NCBI GenBank assembly: GCA_016790075.1
Contig: JAEUPP010000019.1
Coordinates: 1 to 45,407, forward strand
Source of the DNA: Rhodanobacteraceae bacterium
GTDB lineage: Bacteria > Pseudomonadota > Gammaproteobacteria > Xanthomonadales > Rhodanobacteraceae
Direction: 5' to 3'
Length of the DNA stretch: 45,407 nt
Shown in pieces: positions 1 through 6,108 of the stretch. The position numbers and the translations under genes were made by a program. How positions within the stretch are numbered: position 1 is the first letter of the stretch; each line of letters begins with the position of its first letter. The notes under the pieces were generated by a model. That model worked only from the letters and a program-made list of their open reading frames with translations. It was not told where the DNA came from and ran no database searches.

Positions 1-1
1 C

Positions 2-337
2 AACACCGCAGCCTGTGCCACCCGGCCCAACCTCTGCCTGACCCTGAGCCGCCAGCACAACGCCCTGGGCCAGCTGATGCGCACCACCGACGCGAATGGC
101 GGGCGTACCGACTACTGGTACACGCCCCAGGGCCAGGCGGCCGCCCTGCGGGACGCCAACGGCCAGGCCACCCTGGCCACCTACAACAGCTTCGGTCATC
201 GGCTACGCTCGGAGGATCCCAACCAGGGCATCTGGAACTTTGTCTATGACGCGCTCGGCGGCCTGAGCCGCCAGACCGATGCCCGCGGCGTGGTCACTGA
301 TCGGCGCACTCTACGAAATCGAGCAAGACATACGTGA
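2..337 (+). pseudogene. RHS/YD-repeat protein fragment, cut by IS66
   Basis: The frame is open from the window edge and reads typical RHS/YD-repeat protein: GQLMRTTDANGGRTDYWYTPQGQ, then YNSFGHRLRSEDPNQGIWNFVYDALGGLSRQTDARGVVTD, with repeated Y-D/N-x-x-G units. RHS proteins are large secreted or surface toxin-delivery shells. Homology stops at about base 297, where the DNA becomes IS66 transposase in another frame. The RHS frame then reads nonsense to the stop at 335-337. The 5' end lies outside the window. The IS-proximal end is a truncation and no RHS sequence resumes after the IS. The fragment type is certain; whether the upstream gene is still functional cannot be seen. Confidence 0.8.
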
Positions 338-842
338 CCGAAAGCTTGTCGCCGAAGACAAGCAAACCTTCCGCGCCACACACAGCAAACCCCGAATCGA
401 GTGGTTCTTCGATTGGGTCGAACAGCAACGACGACGATCTGGCCTCTTGCCCAGCAACCCCTTCGCCAAGGCACTCTGTTATGCCTGGGAACGGCGTGTC
501 GCGCTATCGGTCTACCTGACCGACCCCGATGTACCGATCGACACGAATCACCTCGAACGCAGTTTGCGGCCCATTCCGATGGGGGGCCGCAATTGGCTCT
601 TCTGTTGGACCGAGCTGGGCGCCAAACACGTCAGCATCGTGCAAAGCCTGATCGTTACCTGCCGGCTACACGGCATCGATCCTTACACCTACCTTGTCGA
701 CGTGCTGCAGCGCGTCGGCCAGCATCCCGCTTCGCGCGTTCACGAGCTCACGCCCAGGCTCTGGAAGCAGCACTTCGCCGATGCGCGACTTCGATCTATC
801 CTCTACACGCTGCAGCGGGAAGGTGGCAAGTACGTCCGGTAG
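297..842 (+). pseudogene. tnpC: IS66-family transposase (TnpC), C-terminal fragment
   Basis: The translation begins LIGALYEIEQDIRDRKLVAEDK and ends in LQREGGKYVR. It contains the hallmark C-terminal segment DTNHLERSLRPIPMGGRNWLF, whose Glu is the third acidic residue of the DDE triad. It continues into VQSLIVTCRLHGIDPYTYLVDVLQRV, also characteristic of IS66 TnpC. Full-length TnpC is about 500 residues, so roughly the first 330, including both catalytic Asp residues, are absent. The frame has no start codon of its own beyond read-in from RHS sequence. The stop at 840-842 lies inside the putative right terminal repeat. It is non-functional as a transposase. Confidence 0.85.
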
Positions 843-853
843 TTAACGGTTAC
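298..853 (+). mobile_element. IS66-family element remnant (3' part with right end)
   Basis: Only the 3' end of an IS66-type element is present: the last ~180 codons of the DDE transposase plus a putative right terminus. The putative end reads CCGGTAGTTAACGGTTAC (836-853). Read inward this starts GTAA, as IS66-family inverted repeats usually do. The next 8 bases (854-861, GGTATGCG) would be the target duplication, but no left copy can be checked because the left half of the element is missing and joins directly to RHS sequence at about 297/298. The element cannot transpose on its own. Confidence 0.7.
836..853 (+). repeat. putative IS66 right terminal repeat, copy 1
   Basis: CCGGTAGTTAACGGTTAC lies just after, and overlapping, the transposase stop. 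It is repeated with one change at 4612-4629 in the same orientation. Its outward end is TTAC, consistent with an IS66-family terminus. Confidence 0.5.
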
Positions 854-869
854 GGTATGCGCGCGTGAA

Positions 870-900
870 GCCTAACCATTCTATTGAGCCGATGGATTCC
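870..900 (+). repeat. attC site, 5' half only
   Basis: GCCTAAC (870-876) fits the R'' box consensus RYYYAAC. It comes two bases after a TGA stop (866-868) and is followed by ATTGAGCCGATGG, an L''-like box. No matching L' and R' (GTTRRRY) can be found downstream, so only the left half of an attC appears to remain. The cassette gene whose 3' end preceded it was destroyed by the IS66 insertion. Confidence 0.5.
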
Positions 901-1185
901 GGCATGCGGTCTGTCGGCACCGTGTCGGAGACATTCGCCATTCTCAATCGTGGGGTCTGTCTCTTCTTCGAGGCTTCACCTGACCACATTTCTCACTTGG
1001 CGTTGCTCAACATCGTTGTCTCACGCCCCAGCGGGACATCATCCGCCTACCGTGCTACCCGCGAGTTTGCACGCAAGTGCGACGCACCTACCGGCGAAGT
1101 GGTGGCTTTGCTGGTGCACGGTGCCACAATCGAGGATATTCCACCGGGGGCGGTAGTCATCGTAGCGCCAGAGGCTGGGACCTGA
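892..1185 (+). CDS. small cassette protein, EF-Tu domain II-like barrel (tentative)
   Basis: This 97-aa product starts MDSGMRSVGTVSETFAIL; a second ATG at 904 is equally possible and the ribosome site is weak. The N-terminal pattern VSETFAILNRGVCLFFE and the C-terminal pattern VALLVHGATIEDIPPGAVVIV resemble the first and last strands of the EF-Tu domain II beta-barrel (compare LLLRG...DI.RG.V). That suggests a stand-alone translation-protein barrel of unknown role. This is inference from pattern only, with no GTPase motifs present. It sits just after a truncated attC and is the first intact cassette-like gene after the IS66 remnant. Confidence 0.45.
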   Translation: MDSGMRSVGTVSETFAILNRGVCLFFEASPDHISHLALLNIVVSRPSGTSSAYRATREFARKCDAPTGEVVALLVHGATIEDIPPGAVVIVAPEAGT

Positions 1186-1302
1186 CTGTAAGTTCAGGCC
1201 GGCCGCCGGGGAAATCGCTCGTATCATGCGCACCTCGTCGCATGGCGGCGGCTTGACACGGCGTCAGGCCGCACATCCCAGTTCCGCTCAAGTCCGCACA
1301 AC

Positions 1303-1713
1303 ATGGAAAACGACAAGAACGCCATCCAGGCACTGACTGCGCGCTTTTTCGCGGTCTTCGACAATCGGCGCGGACGTGCACCTTCCGCGGAGGAATTCAC
1401 AGGCATATTTGCGCCCGGGGCTGTGATCGCATCTCATCGAGAAGGCGAGCCCACTCTAAGTTCACCTCGGGAGTTTGTGCTGCCCAGGATAGATCTTTTG
1501 AGATCGGGCGCCTTGGTGAACTTTCATGAGTGGGAGACAAGTGCGGAGACTGAGGTCTCGGGAACGCTGGCCGTACGTCGCACGCGGTACGAGAAGAAGG
1601 GCCTCCTTCATGGCGCACCCTATGGCGGTACCGGAACGAAGCACTTTCAATTCACCAAGCTCGCCGGAGCGTGGCTAATCCTCGCTATCTCCTGGGTAGA
1701 TGATGTGAACTGA
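1303..1713 (+). CDS. NTF2-like / SnoaL-like small protein
   Basis: A 136-aa protein of the small cone-shaped alpha+beta type. It has an N-terminal helix (NAIQALTARFFAVFDNRRGRAPSAEEFTGIFAPGAVI), then strands with LVNFHEWETSAETEVSGTLAVRRTRYEKKG, and closes with KHFQFTKLAGAWLILAISWVDD. The order helix, 'F.pgAvi', long curved strands ending in W.I. is the layout of NTF2-like/DUF4440 proteins. Those families bind small ligands or act as simple lyases and isomerases, and no specific function can be read here. It is probably a cassette gene; a weak attC-like segment follows the stop. Confidence 0.6.
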   Translation: MENDKNAIQALTARFFAVFDNRRGRAPSAEEFTGIFAPGAVIASHREGEPTLSSPREFVLPRIDLLRSGALVNFHEWETSAETEVSGTLAVRRTRYEKKGLLHGAPYGGTGTKHFQFTKLAGAWLILAISWVDDVN

Positions 1714-1781
1714 ATCGTTCAGAGCAGTGCGCCAACAGTCGTTCAACGCCTTCATGGCCGGTGTTGGCGCCAACGTTCGGC
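1706..1781 (+). repeat. degenerate attC-like element
   Basis: After the NTF2-like gene stop, CGCCAAC (1730-1736) has an exact reverse complement GTTGGCG (1763-1769), flanked by GTTCAACGCC and GCCAACGTTCGGC. The layout of nested complementary boxes right after a cassette gene resembles an attC, but the outer boxes deviate from consensus. Confidence 0.3.
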
Positions 1782-1805
1782 CGCGCGGAAAGTTGAGTCA
1801 CCGGT

Positions 1806-2228
1806 ATGAATGAGTTCCGACTGTTCGCACACGGCGTGGAGTTCGACGCGGACGCCTACCTTGCCTCCGCCCCACTGAAGTTCGACGGAGTGTGGCGCAA
1901 AGGTGGGTCTGGGCACGCCCCCCCGAACTCGAGAGGCGTGTTCAAGGTGCTTGGGGACGGCCGTGGACTGCCGGTCTTCGAGCAGGAGCGGATCGCCATC
2001 GAGTACCTGTCGGCGAACCGGGAGGCGCTCAAGGCGCTGGCCCAGCACCCGCAGGTGACGACCTTCATCCTGGGCTTCCAGTACCACATTGTGCTGAAGG
2101 TCAACACGATCGGGTTCTGCATGGGGCCGCCGGCCCTGCTCATGTGGTATTGCCTAGACATCGGCATTTCGCCTACCTACTACGTTTCATTGGACAGAGA
2201 GCGGGAGTGGGCGGCGGAGCAAGACTGA
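1806..2228 (+). CDS. hypothetical cassette protein (140 aa)
   Basis: Starts MNEFRLFAHGVEFDADAYLASAPLKFDGVWRKG and ends in SLDREREWAAEQD. I do not recognise a named domain. The opening, a short strand followed by FDADAYL and a W-rich strand, resembles the DUF4279-type immunity-like or cassette-borne proteins, but this is only an impression. There is no signal peptide or membrane segment, although GFCMGPPALLMWYCLDIGI is mildly hydrophobic. It lies in the same orientation as all other genes of the array. Its stop is followed by CTGAACGATTCAATTCATCAAG, which weakly resembles an attC left half. Confidence 0.55.
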   Translation: MNEFRLFAHGVEFDADAYLASAPLKFDGVWRKGGSGHAPPNSRGVFKVLGDGRGLPVFEQERIAIEYLSANREALKALAQHPQVTTFILGFQYHIVLKVNTIGFCMGPPALLMWYCLDIGISPTYYVSLDREREWAAEQD

Positions 2229-2453
2229 ACGATTCAATTCATCAAGAAGCACTACATCAATTCAGTGCTGCAATGGTACAACCTCAATTTCGCGCCCGTG
2301 CCTGGCGAGCCGGGGAGCTCAGCCAATCCGAGCAAGCCGGGCCGGCTAGTATGGGTAGGCCCTCGGGCGCTTGAGTGGCTGAGGAAAGACACTGCGCGTT
2401 GTGTCAAGCAGTTCACGGGTGCGGTAGTGGAAGCCCGTCCTGTCGTGTCCGCG
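2229..2453 (+). other. gene-less spacer in cassette array
   Basis: There is no convincing gene here. The frame that continues into the downstream DUF1801 gene is open from 2265, but its translation (PGEPGSSANPSKPGRLVWVG...) shows no family resemblance and probably is not translated. It may be a decayed cassette. Confidence 0.4.
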
Positions 2454-2518
2454 GTCCAACCCCTCAGTCGAGCCGACGGTCACTGGCATGCCTCAGATGC
2501 GTCACATCCGCGTTGGAG
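2454..2518 (+). repeat. attC-like site upstream of DUF1801 gene
   Basis: GTCCAAC (2454-2460, R''-like) is followed by TCGAGCCGACG (L''-like). GTTGGAG (2512-2518, R'-like) closes the site 65 bp later, just ahead of the next gene. R'' and R' are complementary over GTCCAAC/GTTGGA. The L' box is degenerate. Confidence 0.5.
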
Positions 2519-2525
2519 ACATCAC

Positions 2526-2915
2526 TTGAACAACGAGACCCATGAGTACAACCAGGCGTTGCTGCCAGCTGACAGAGCCATCTGCGAAGTCCTCGCGAAT
2601 GCAATCGCGAGCGCGTTGCCGGAAGCAGAGAACAAGGTTTGGCATGCCCACCCGGTGTGGTTCCTGGAAGGCAACCCTGTTGTCGGGTATAGCAAGCTGA
2701 AGAACTGCATTCGCCTGCTGTTCTGGAGTGGCCAGTCGTTCAAGTCGCCCGGCCTGTCGCCGGAGGGCAAGTTCAAGGCCGCTGAGGCACGATTCACCTC
2801 TGCAGAGCAAGTAAACCAGCAGGCCCTGGGTGAGTGGCTCGCCGAGGCCAGGGTCACACAGTGGGACTACAAGAACCTCGTTCGGCGCGAAGGCAAGCTG
2901 GAACGGATCAAGTAG
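2526..2915 (+). CDS. DUF1801 (YdhG-like) protein
   Basis: A 129-aa protein. The core NKVWHAHPVWFLEGNPVVGYS, then LKNCIRLLFWSGQSF, then WDYKNLVRREGKLERI is the full DUF1801 signature (aromatic residues lining a small alpha/beta fold of unknown substrate). I chose the TTG at 2526: it has GGAG about 8 nt upstream, it directly follows the attC-like site, and the conserved region begins a few residues later. The longer open frame from 2265 adds 87 residues unlike the family. DUF1801 proteins are common integron cassette products. Confidence 0.75.
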   Translation: MNNETHEYNQALLPADRAICEVLANAIASALPEAENKVWHAHPVWFLEGNPVVGYSKLKNCIRLLFWSGQSFKSPGLSPEGKFKAAEARFTSAEQVNQQALGEWLAEARVTQWDYKNLVRREGKLERIK

Positions 2916-2936
2916 ATCGATGCGCCGCAATGCGAT

Positions 2937-3000
2937 GCCTAACCCGTAGCCCAACCTGCCCACGCGATCAGATTGGCTCTGTGTCAGGCCACTTCTTTTG
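2937..3000 (+). repeat. attC-like site, 5' half recognisable
   Basis: GCCTAAC (2937-2943) is a perfect R'' box about 20 bp after the DUF1801 stop, followed by GCCCAACCTGCCC. The right half is not recognisable before the next gene. Confidence 0.45.
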
Positions 3001-3010
3001 GATGCCGGAA

Positions 3011-3220
3011 ATGGCATTGAATTTTTGCGATCCATCAGATCTGTACGCGCCACTTGGGTTTCATGCTCACGGCGCCGTAGTTCCAGCAGGTGCAGAGTTG
3101 CTCTACGTCTCCGGGCAGCTTGGTATTGGCGCAGATGGTAACTGTCCCGGTCATATTTGGTTCGTTCGTGACGAACGCCATGATCGCCAAAAATTGACCG
3201 AAACCAGCGTTCGGGATTGA
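3011..3220 (+). pseudogene. RidA/YjgF-family fragment, frameshifted
   Basis: MALNFCDPSDLYAPLGFHAH, then GAVVPAGAELLYVSGQLGIGADG, is the N-terminal third of a RidA-type enamine/imine deaminase (the SP.A.G.Ysh and lyvSGQlg...dG motifs). After the ADG the frame turns to unrelated sequence (NCPGHIWFVRDERHD). The +1 frame reads TVPVIFGSFVTNAMIAKN and stops, which loosely fits the next RidA segment, so a frameshift plus truncation is likely. RidA is normally about 125-130 residues; the catalytic Arg region is missing. An alternative start is the ATG at 3002. Confidence 0.6.
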
Positions 3221-3573
3221 GCTGGAACTCGCCTCAAGCCTTTTTCGAGGCGCTGGAGGTGAAGCCAAGTGTCACACACCGGGAGGAGAACAACAGGATA
3301 GTGCTGTCAGATAGCACCGAAAACACAATCTGGTTTATTGCGCGCCCAGGGAGCCCAGCGTATCCCACGGCCGTAAAGCGATACTTCCTCGAGAATGACG
3401 GAGCCGCATTTGTTTGGAGGGATGTAATGGGCGGTGTGCCTAAGACCACATGCGATGAATTGGCGAACTCTTCCAATAAGGCCACGATCGTGTTTGCAAG
3501 CAATTCGGTGTGTAATCCCAGCAATCCGTCCAAACCATCGCCGCTTCGCGGCGCGGCCTCATTCAGGTGTTAG
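3217..3573 (+). CDS. hypothetical cassette protein
   Basis: The TTG start at 3217 gives MSWNSPQAFFEALEVKPSV, THREENNRIVLSDSTENTIWFIARPGSPAYPTAVKRYFLEND, and GAAFVWRDVMGG. The first ~85 residues have a coherent amphipathic alpha/beta pattern, so this is probably a real gene. The last ~35 residues (CNPSNPSKPSPLRGAASFRC) are translated attC sequence, so the natural C-terminus was probably altered. There is no ATG in this frame after the upstream TGA at 3181; TTG 3217 is the best match although its ribosome site is poor. The family is not recognised. Confidence 0.5.
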   Translation: MSWNSPQAFFEALEVKPSVTHREENNRIVLSDSTENTIWFIARPGSPAYPTAVKRYFLENDGAAFVWRDVMGGVPKTTCDELANSSNKATIVFASNSVCNPSNPSKPSPLRGAASFRC

Positions 3574-3575
3574 GC
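3510..3575 (+). repeat. attC site (clear)
   Basis: The central hairpin CGCCGCTTCGCGGCG is followed by CGGCCTCATTCAGGT (L') and GTTAGGC (3569-3575, perfect R' GTTRRRY). This matches the classic 59-be/attC architecture. The left half (GTGTAATCCCAGCAATCCGTCCAAACC) is less regular. The next gene starts 4 nt after R'. Confidence 0.75.
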
Positions 3576-3578
3576 TGC

Positions 3579-3980
3579 ATGACCAACCTCGCCAAATTCT
3601 TTCGCGCATGCCGTACGGGCAACATAAAAGTGATTCGCGAGTGCCTTGGCGATGGTCTGGATCCCAATTCACGGGACGAGGACTTTCTGACTGGGCTTAT
3701 CTGGGCGGGTCGCAAGGGAAAAATCGAATCTGCTCAAGTTCTTCTGGAGCACGGCGCTGAACTCGAAGCCGGTGACAAACGGTGCAGAACAGCCCTTTTT
3801 CATGCGACCGTTTTCAACCACCTTGAGTTCGTAGAGTATCTCGTGGCTAGAGGCGCCAACGTCAATCCCGTCGACATGCACGGCTGCACCCCTTTGGATA
3901 TTGCGCTCATTGAGTCTCCTACTCAAATGGCTGTCACGCTGAAGAAACTGGGTGGCTACCCTAAATGGCGTGCAACCTAA
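3579..3980 (+). CDS. ankyrin-repeat protein
   Basis: A 133-aa protein with about three ankyrin repeats: ACRTGNIKVIRECLGDGLDPNSRD; AGRKGKIESAQVLLEHGAELEAGD; and ATVFNHLEFVEYLVARGANVNPVDMHGCTPLDIALIES. Ankyrin repeats are protein-binding scaffolds, and no catalytic part is attached. I place the start at ATG 3579, immediately after the attC R' box, rather than the TTG at 3567 inside it. The TAA stop (3978-3980) overlaps the R'' box of the next attC, as is common in integron cassettes. Base composition is lower in GC than the chromosome genes downstream. Confidence 0.8.
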   Translation: MTNLAKFFRACRTGNIKVIRECLGDGLDPNSRDEDFLTGLIWAGRKGKIESAQVLLEHGAELEAGDKRCRTALFHATVFNHLEFVEYLVARGANVNPVDMHGCTPLDIALIESPTQMAVTLKKLGGYPKWRAT

Positions 3981-4069
3981 CAAATGGCAGTGGACCGATA
4001 AATGCCGAGCAGTCGACTAGCAATTCAAACTAGCCATTTCGCGGGCTCGGCCCAATTCAGGCGTTAATC
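3975..4069 (+). repeat. attC site (clear)
   Basis: ACCTAAC (3975-3981) is a perfect R'' box overlapping the stop of the ankyrin gene. The right half reads GGGCTCGGCCCAATTCAGGC then GTTAATC (4063-4069). L'' (ATGCCGAGC) pairs with L' (GCTCGGC). The site is about 95 bp and the next gene starts 16 nt later. Confidence 0.75.
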
Positions 4070-4085
4070 CTCACCGGAAAAGGTC

Positions 4086-4541
4086 ATGGCAAGAAAACTG
4101 ATTGCAGATAGCTGGATAGCTGTTCGTGCCCAGTTTGAAGACGACGACTTGGATACTGTCTTTCGTTTTCGCACTCAAATGCCAACGAAGACAGTTCGGC
4201 TGCGGCACCCGACCATGATGATCATCAAGTGGCCTTACCAAGCGAAGAAAGACGGCATGCCTCGCCAAGCGGATATGAAGCGCATGTCTGCGTTTGAGGA
4301 TGCTCTTGAGATTGCGATCGAGGTTCCGGCACTGGGAATCCAGGCTGCTTGTCTGACTGGCAACGGCCGTAGGACCTGGCGCTATTTCGTCGCGGAACCG
4401 AAGACGTTCTTGACCGCCGTTAATCCGTTGCTGAAAGCACATGGCCCAGGGCCACACATATTCAGACGAATCGAGGACTACGAATGGGAGGGGCTCTCGG
4501 AACTCATGCCGCTGTTGGAGTGTGCGCACGACGGAGGCTAA
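4086..4541 (+). CDS. DUF695-like cassette protein
   Basis: A 151-aa protein, MARKLIADSWIAVRAQFEDDDLDTVFRFRTQMP..., with HPTMMIIKWPYQAKKDGMP, then MKRMSAFEDALEIAIE, LTGNGRRTWRYFVAEP, and a C-terminal FRRIEDYEWEGLSELMPLLE. The pattern 'W..Y....GMP....., mn.fEd.l..a.e......l......TG.g.R.w.yY' is that of the DUF695 domain, a small alpha/beta fold of unknown role. It is flanked by attC sites on both sides, and the stop codon (TAA 4539-4541) overlaps an R''-like box. Confidence 0.7.
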   Translation: MARKLIADSWIAVRAQFEDDDLDTVFRFRTQMPTKTVRLRHPTMMIIKWPYQAKKDGMPRQADMKRMSAFEDALEIAIEVPALGIQAACLTGNGRRTWRYFVAEPKTFLTAVNPLLKAHGPGPHIFRRIEDYEWEGLSELMPLLECAHDGG

Positions 4542-4730
4542 GAAATTCATTCAAGCCGAAGGCGCTTCGCGGCCACTCAGCCCGCACAAGCGTATTTCAA
4601 GCTCGGCGTGCCCGGTAGTTAACTGTTACGTTCAAGCCGCCTCCACACCGTGGCGTGGGCCACGCCCTGTACGCTACGCTGGTACGTGTCCGCCACCTCG
4701 CTACGTGATGGTTAAACTCAGGCGTTAGGC
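4536..4730 (+). repeat. composite attC region (probably two sites)
   Basis: It starts with GGCTAAG (R''-like, 4536-4542), ATTCATTCAAGCCGA and GGCGCTTCGCGGCC, an attC left half with its hairpin. It ends with GGTTAAACTCAGGC and GTTAGGC (4724-4730), a perfect R'. At 195 bp it is too long for one site. A TCGGCGTG (L'-like) before GTTAACT near 4618, and a second TTCAAGCCGCC left box at about 4631, suggest two attC sites bracketing a gene-less mini-cassette of about 105 bp. An 18-bp sequence matching the IS66 end lies at the internal junction. Confidence 0.55.
4612..4629 (+). repeat. copy 2 of the IS66-end-like 18-mer
   Basis: CCGGTAGTTAACTGTTAC differs from 836-853 by one base (G to T) and has the same orientation. 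It sits inside the composite attC region. Confidence 0.55.
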
Positions 4731-4756
4731 ATAGCAGGACACAGTTCGGGGAACTC

Positions 4757-5260
4757 ATGAACCTAGAGCAGCACTGGCCTGAAATCCAAAAGGTGCTGAG
4801 GCGCGGACAAGCCTCAACGATCTATTGTTCTATTGCCACGATCAATCCAGATGGAACTCCGAATGTTACCCCCATAGGAACCGTATTTCTTCGGGGTGAT
4901 TGCACGGGTTACTACTTCGACCAGTATGCGACCGCGCTTGCAAGAAATTTGGATATGAATCCGAATGTCTGTGTAATGGCGGTGAACGCGAGTCGCGCCT
5001 ATTGGGTTCGTTCGCTCTTTTTGGGACGTTTCTTAACGCCGCCGGGCGTCCGCCTGTACGGGCTTGCGCAACCGCGGCGCAAGGCGACCCAAGCGGAGAT
5101 TTCAGCAGTCGAGGCCAGAGTTCGCCCCACCAAATGGTTGAAGGGAAGTCGGATGTTGTGGTCTGACTTCACGTACGTACGAGACATCAGGTTCACGTCA
5201 TTTCGACCAGTTTCATACCCTGCAATGATGGATGGGCTGTGGGGAAGCTGTGAGGCCTAA
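4757..5260 (+). CDS. FMN-binding split-barrel (pyridoxamine 5'-phosphate oxidase-like) protein
   Basis: This 167-aa protein begins MNLEQHWPEIQKVLRRGQASTIYCSIATINPDGTPNVTPIG, the usual opening of the PNPOx-like split barrel ('...a.ia.v..dG.P.v.pv.'). Then come YYFDQYATALARNLDMNPNVCVMAVN (the helix-strand that follows the flavin phosphate site) and VRLYGLAQPRRKATQAEI. Such proteins bind FMN or F420 and act as small reductases or oxidases; the substrate cannot be read. GGGGAA lies 4-5 nt before ATG 4757. It begins 26 nt after an attC R' box and its TAA overlaps the next attC. It is a cassette gene. Confidence 0.75.
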   Translation: MNLEQHWPEIQKVLRRGQASTIYCSIATINPDGTPNVTPIGTVFLRGDCTGYYFDQYATALARNLDMNPNVCVMAVNASRAYWVRSLFLGRFLTPPGVRLYGLAQPRRKATQAEISAVEARVRPTKWLKGSRMLWSDFTYVRDIRFTSFRPVSYPAMMDGLWGSCEA

Positions 5261-5314
5261 TCCCTTGCTCAGTTGTCAGCGCGTAATGGCGCGGCTCAGC
5301 TCTAAAGTCAGGGC
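5255..5314 (+). repeat. attC-like site, slightly degenerate
   Basis: GCCTAAT (R''-like, 5255-5261) overlaps the stop of the split-barrel gene. The middle CAGCGCGTAATGGCGCGG is hairpin-like. GCTCAGCTCTAAA then GTCAGGGC (5307-5314) matches the L'/R' order with one base off in GTTRRRY. Confidence 0.55.
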
Positions 5315-5374
5315 CAACGGAAATATCAGAGTGTTTGTCGCTGGATGGTACTCATTCCACTTGGAGATCTGCAC

Positions 5375-5665
5375 ATGATCTACGTCATCAACAACATGAC
5401 TGTTCACGACAATGACTTGTACAAAAAGTACCTCTCCGGGTTTGTAGCCACATTCGAGCCATTTGGTGGAAAAATTCTTGCTGTGCAGAATGCGCCGACA
5501 CCTATCGAGGGGCGCTGGCCATACGACCGCACAATATTGCTTTCGCTACCTTCCCATGATGCGTTCAACCAATGGATAAACTCCGAGGCCTACAAGGCAA
5601 TCGTCGTGCATCGTCACGCAAGCACGGTTAGCAATGTCGTTGTACTTGATGCATTTACACCATAG
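5375..5665 (+). CDS. DUF1330 family protein
   Basis: A 96-aa product, MIYVINNMTVHDNDLYKKYLSGFVATFEPFGGKILAVQNAPTPIEGRWPYDRTILLSLPSHDAFNQWINSEAYKAIV and so on. The pattern 'Y......v.d...y..Y.......i...GG..l......e..eG.w...r.v.l.Fps...a..w..s.eY' is the DUF1330 ferredoxin-like dimeric alpha/beta barrel. I chose ATG 5375, with GGAG 9 nt upstream, over the in-frame GTG-type start 30 nt earlier. Function is unknown. It is the last recognisable cassette gene, and an attC-like site follows. Confidence 0.75.
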   Translation: MIYVINNMTVHDNDLYKKYLSGFVATFEPFGGKILAVQNAPTPIEGRWPYDRTILLSLPSHDAFNQWINSEAYKAIVVHRHASTVSNVVVLDAFTP

Positions 5666-5747
5666 CGCGCGCCTTGACAGAGATGCAGGAGCGGCGGTGG
5701 GCTTCAAGCCGGCCTCGCAGTAAGGTGGCTTAACCAAGGCGTTTGTC
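5666..5747 (+). repeat. attC-like site closing the array
   Basis: GCTTCAAGCC (L'', 5701-5710) and GGCTTAACC (L', 5727-5736) bracket a short spacer, and GTTTGTC (5741-5747) stands in the R' position. The R'' box is unclear. Confidence 0.5.
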
Positions 5748-6108
5748 TGTCGGCAGCGTGATTTCACATGTTGGCAATGCGGCCCGTAGACGTGAGCTAG
5801 TGCTTCAAAATCTGGTGCTTCCTAGTTAGCGCGTCAAATAGGTGCTCGCTTTGGGCGACGTGAGGCTCTGGAGCACCGCGGTGCACAGATAGTGCGATCG
5901 GCGGGGGCGCGGTTAATCGAAGTGTAAGTTTCGCGTCCCAAAGCCAGCTTGCCAAGAAGTTCCACTCACACGCGGCAGACTTTGGTATCACTCAGTCATG
6001 GTGCTATGGCCGCAGCGATTGCGGCCGGGCACCCGGGCCAGGCGCTATTGCGCTGGCACCGGGCACGATTTACTGGCCTTATCTGGGGGGGGCTGCTCAG
6101 CGCTGCGG
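5748..6108. other. gene-less junction between cassette array and M14 gene
   Basis: I see no coding frame with family resemblance. GGCCGCA-N5-TGCGGCC (6008-6026) is a 7-bp stem about 80 nt beyond the M14 stop and might terminate that minus-strand transcript, although it lacks a T tract. Confidence 0.4.

Noticed and set aside
2265-2525. 87-residue N-terminal extension of the DUF1801 protein
   Set aside because: It is unlike the family and crosses the attC-like site; TTG 2526 with GGAG fits a cassette start better.
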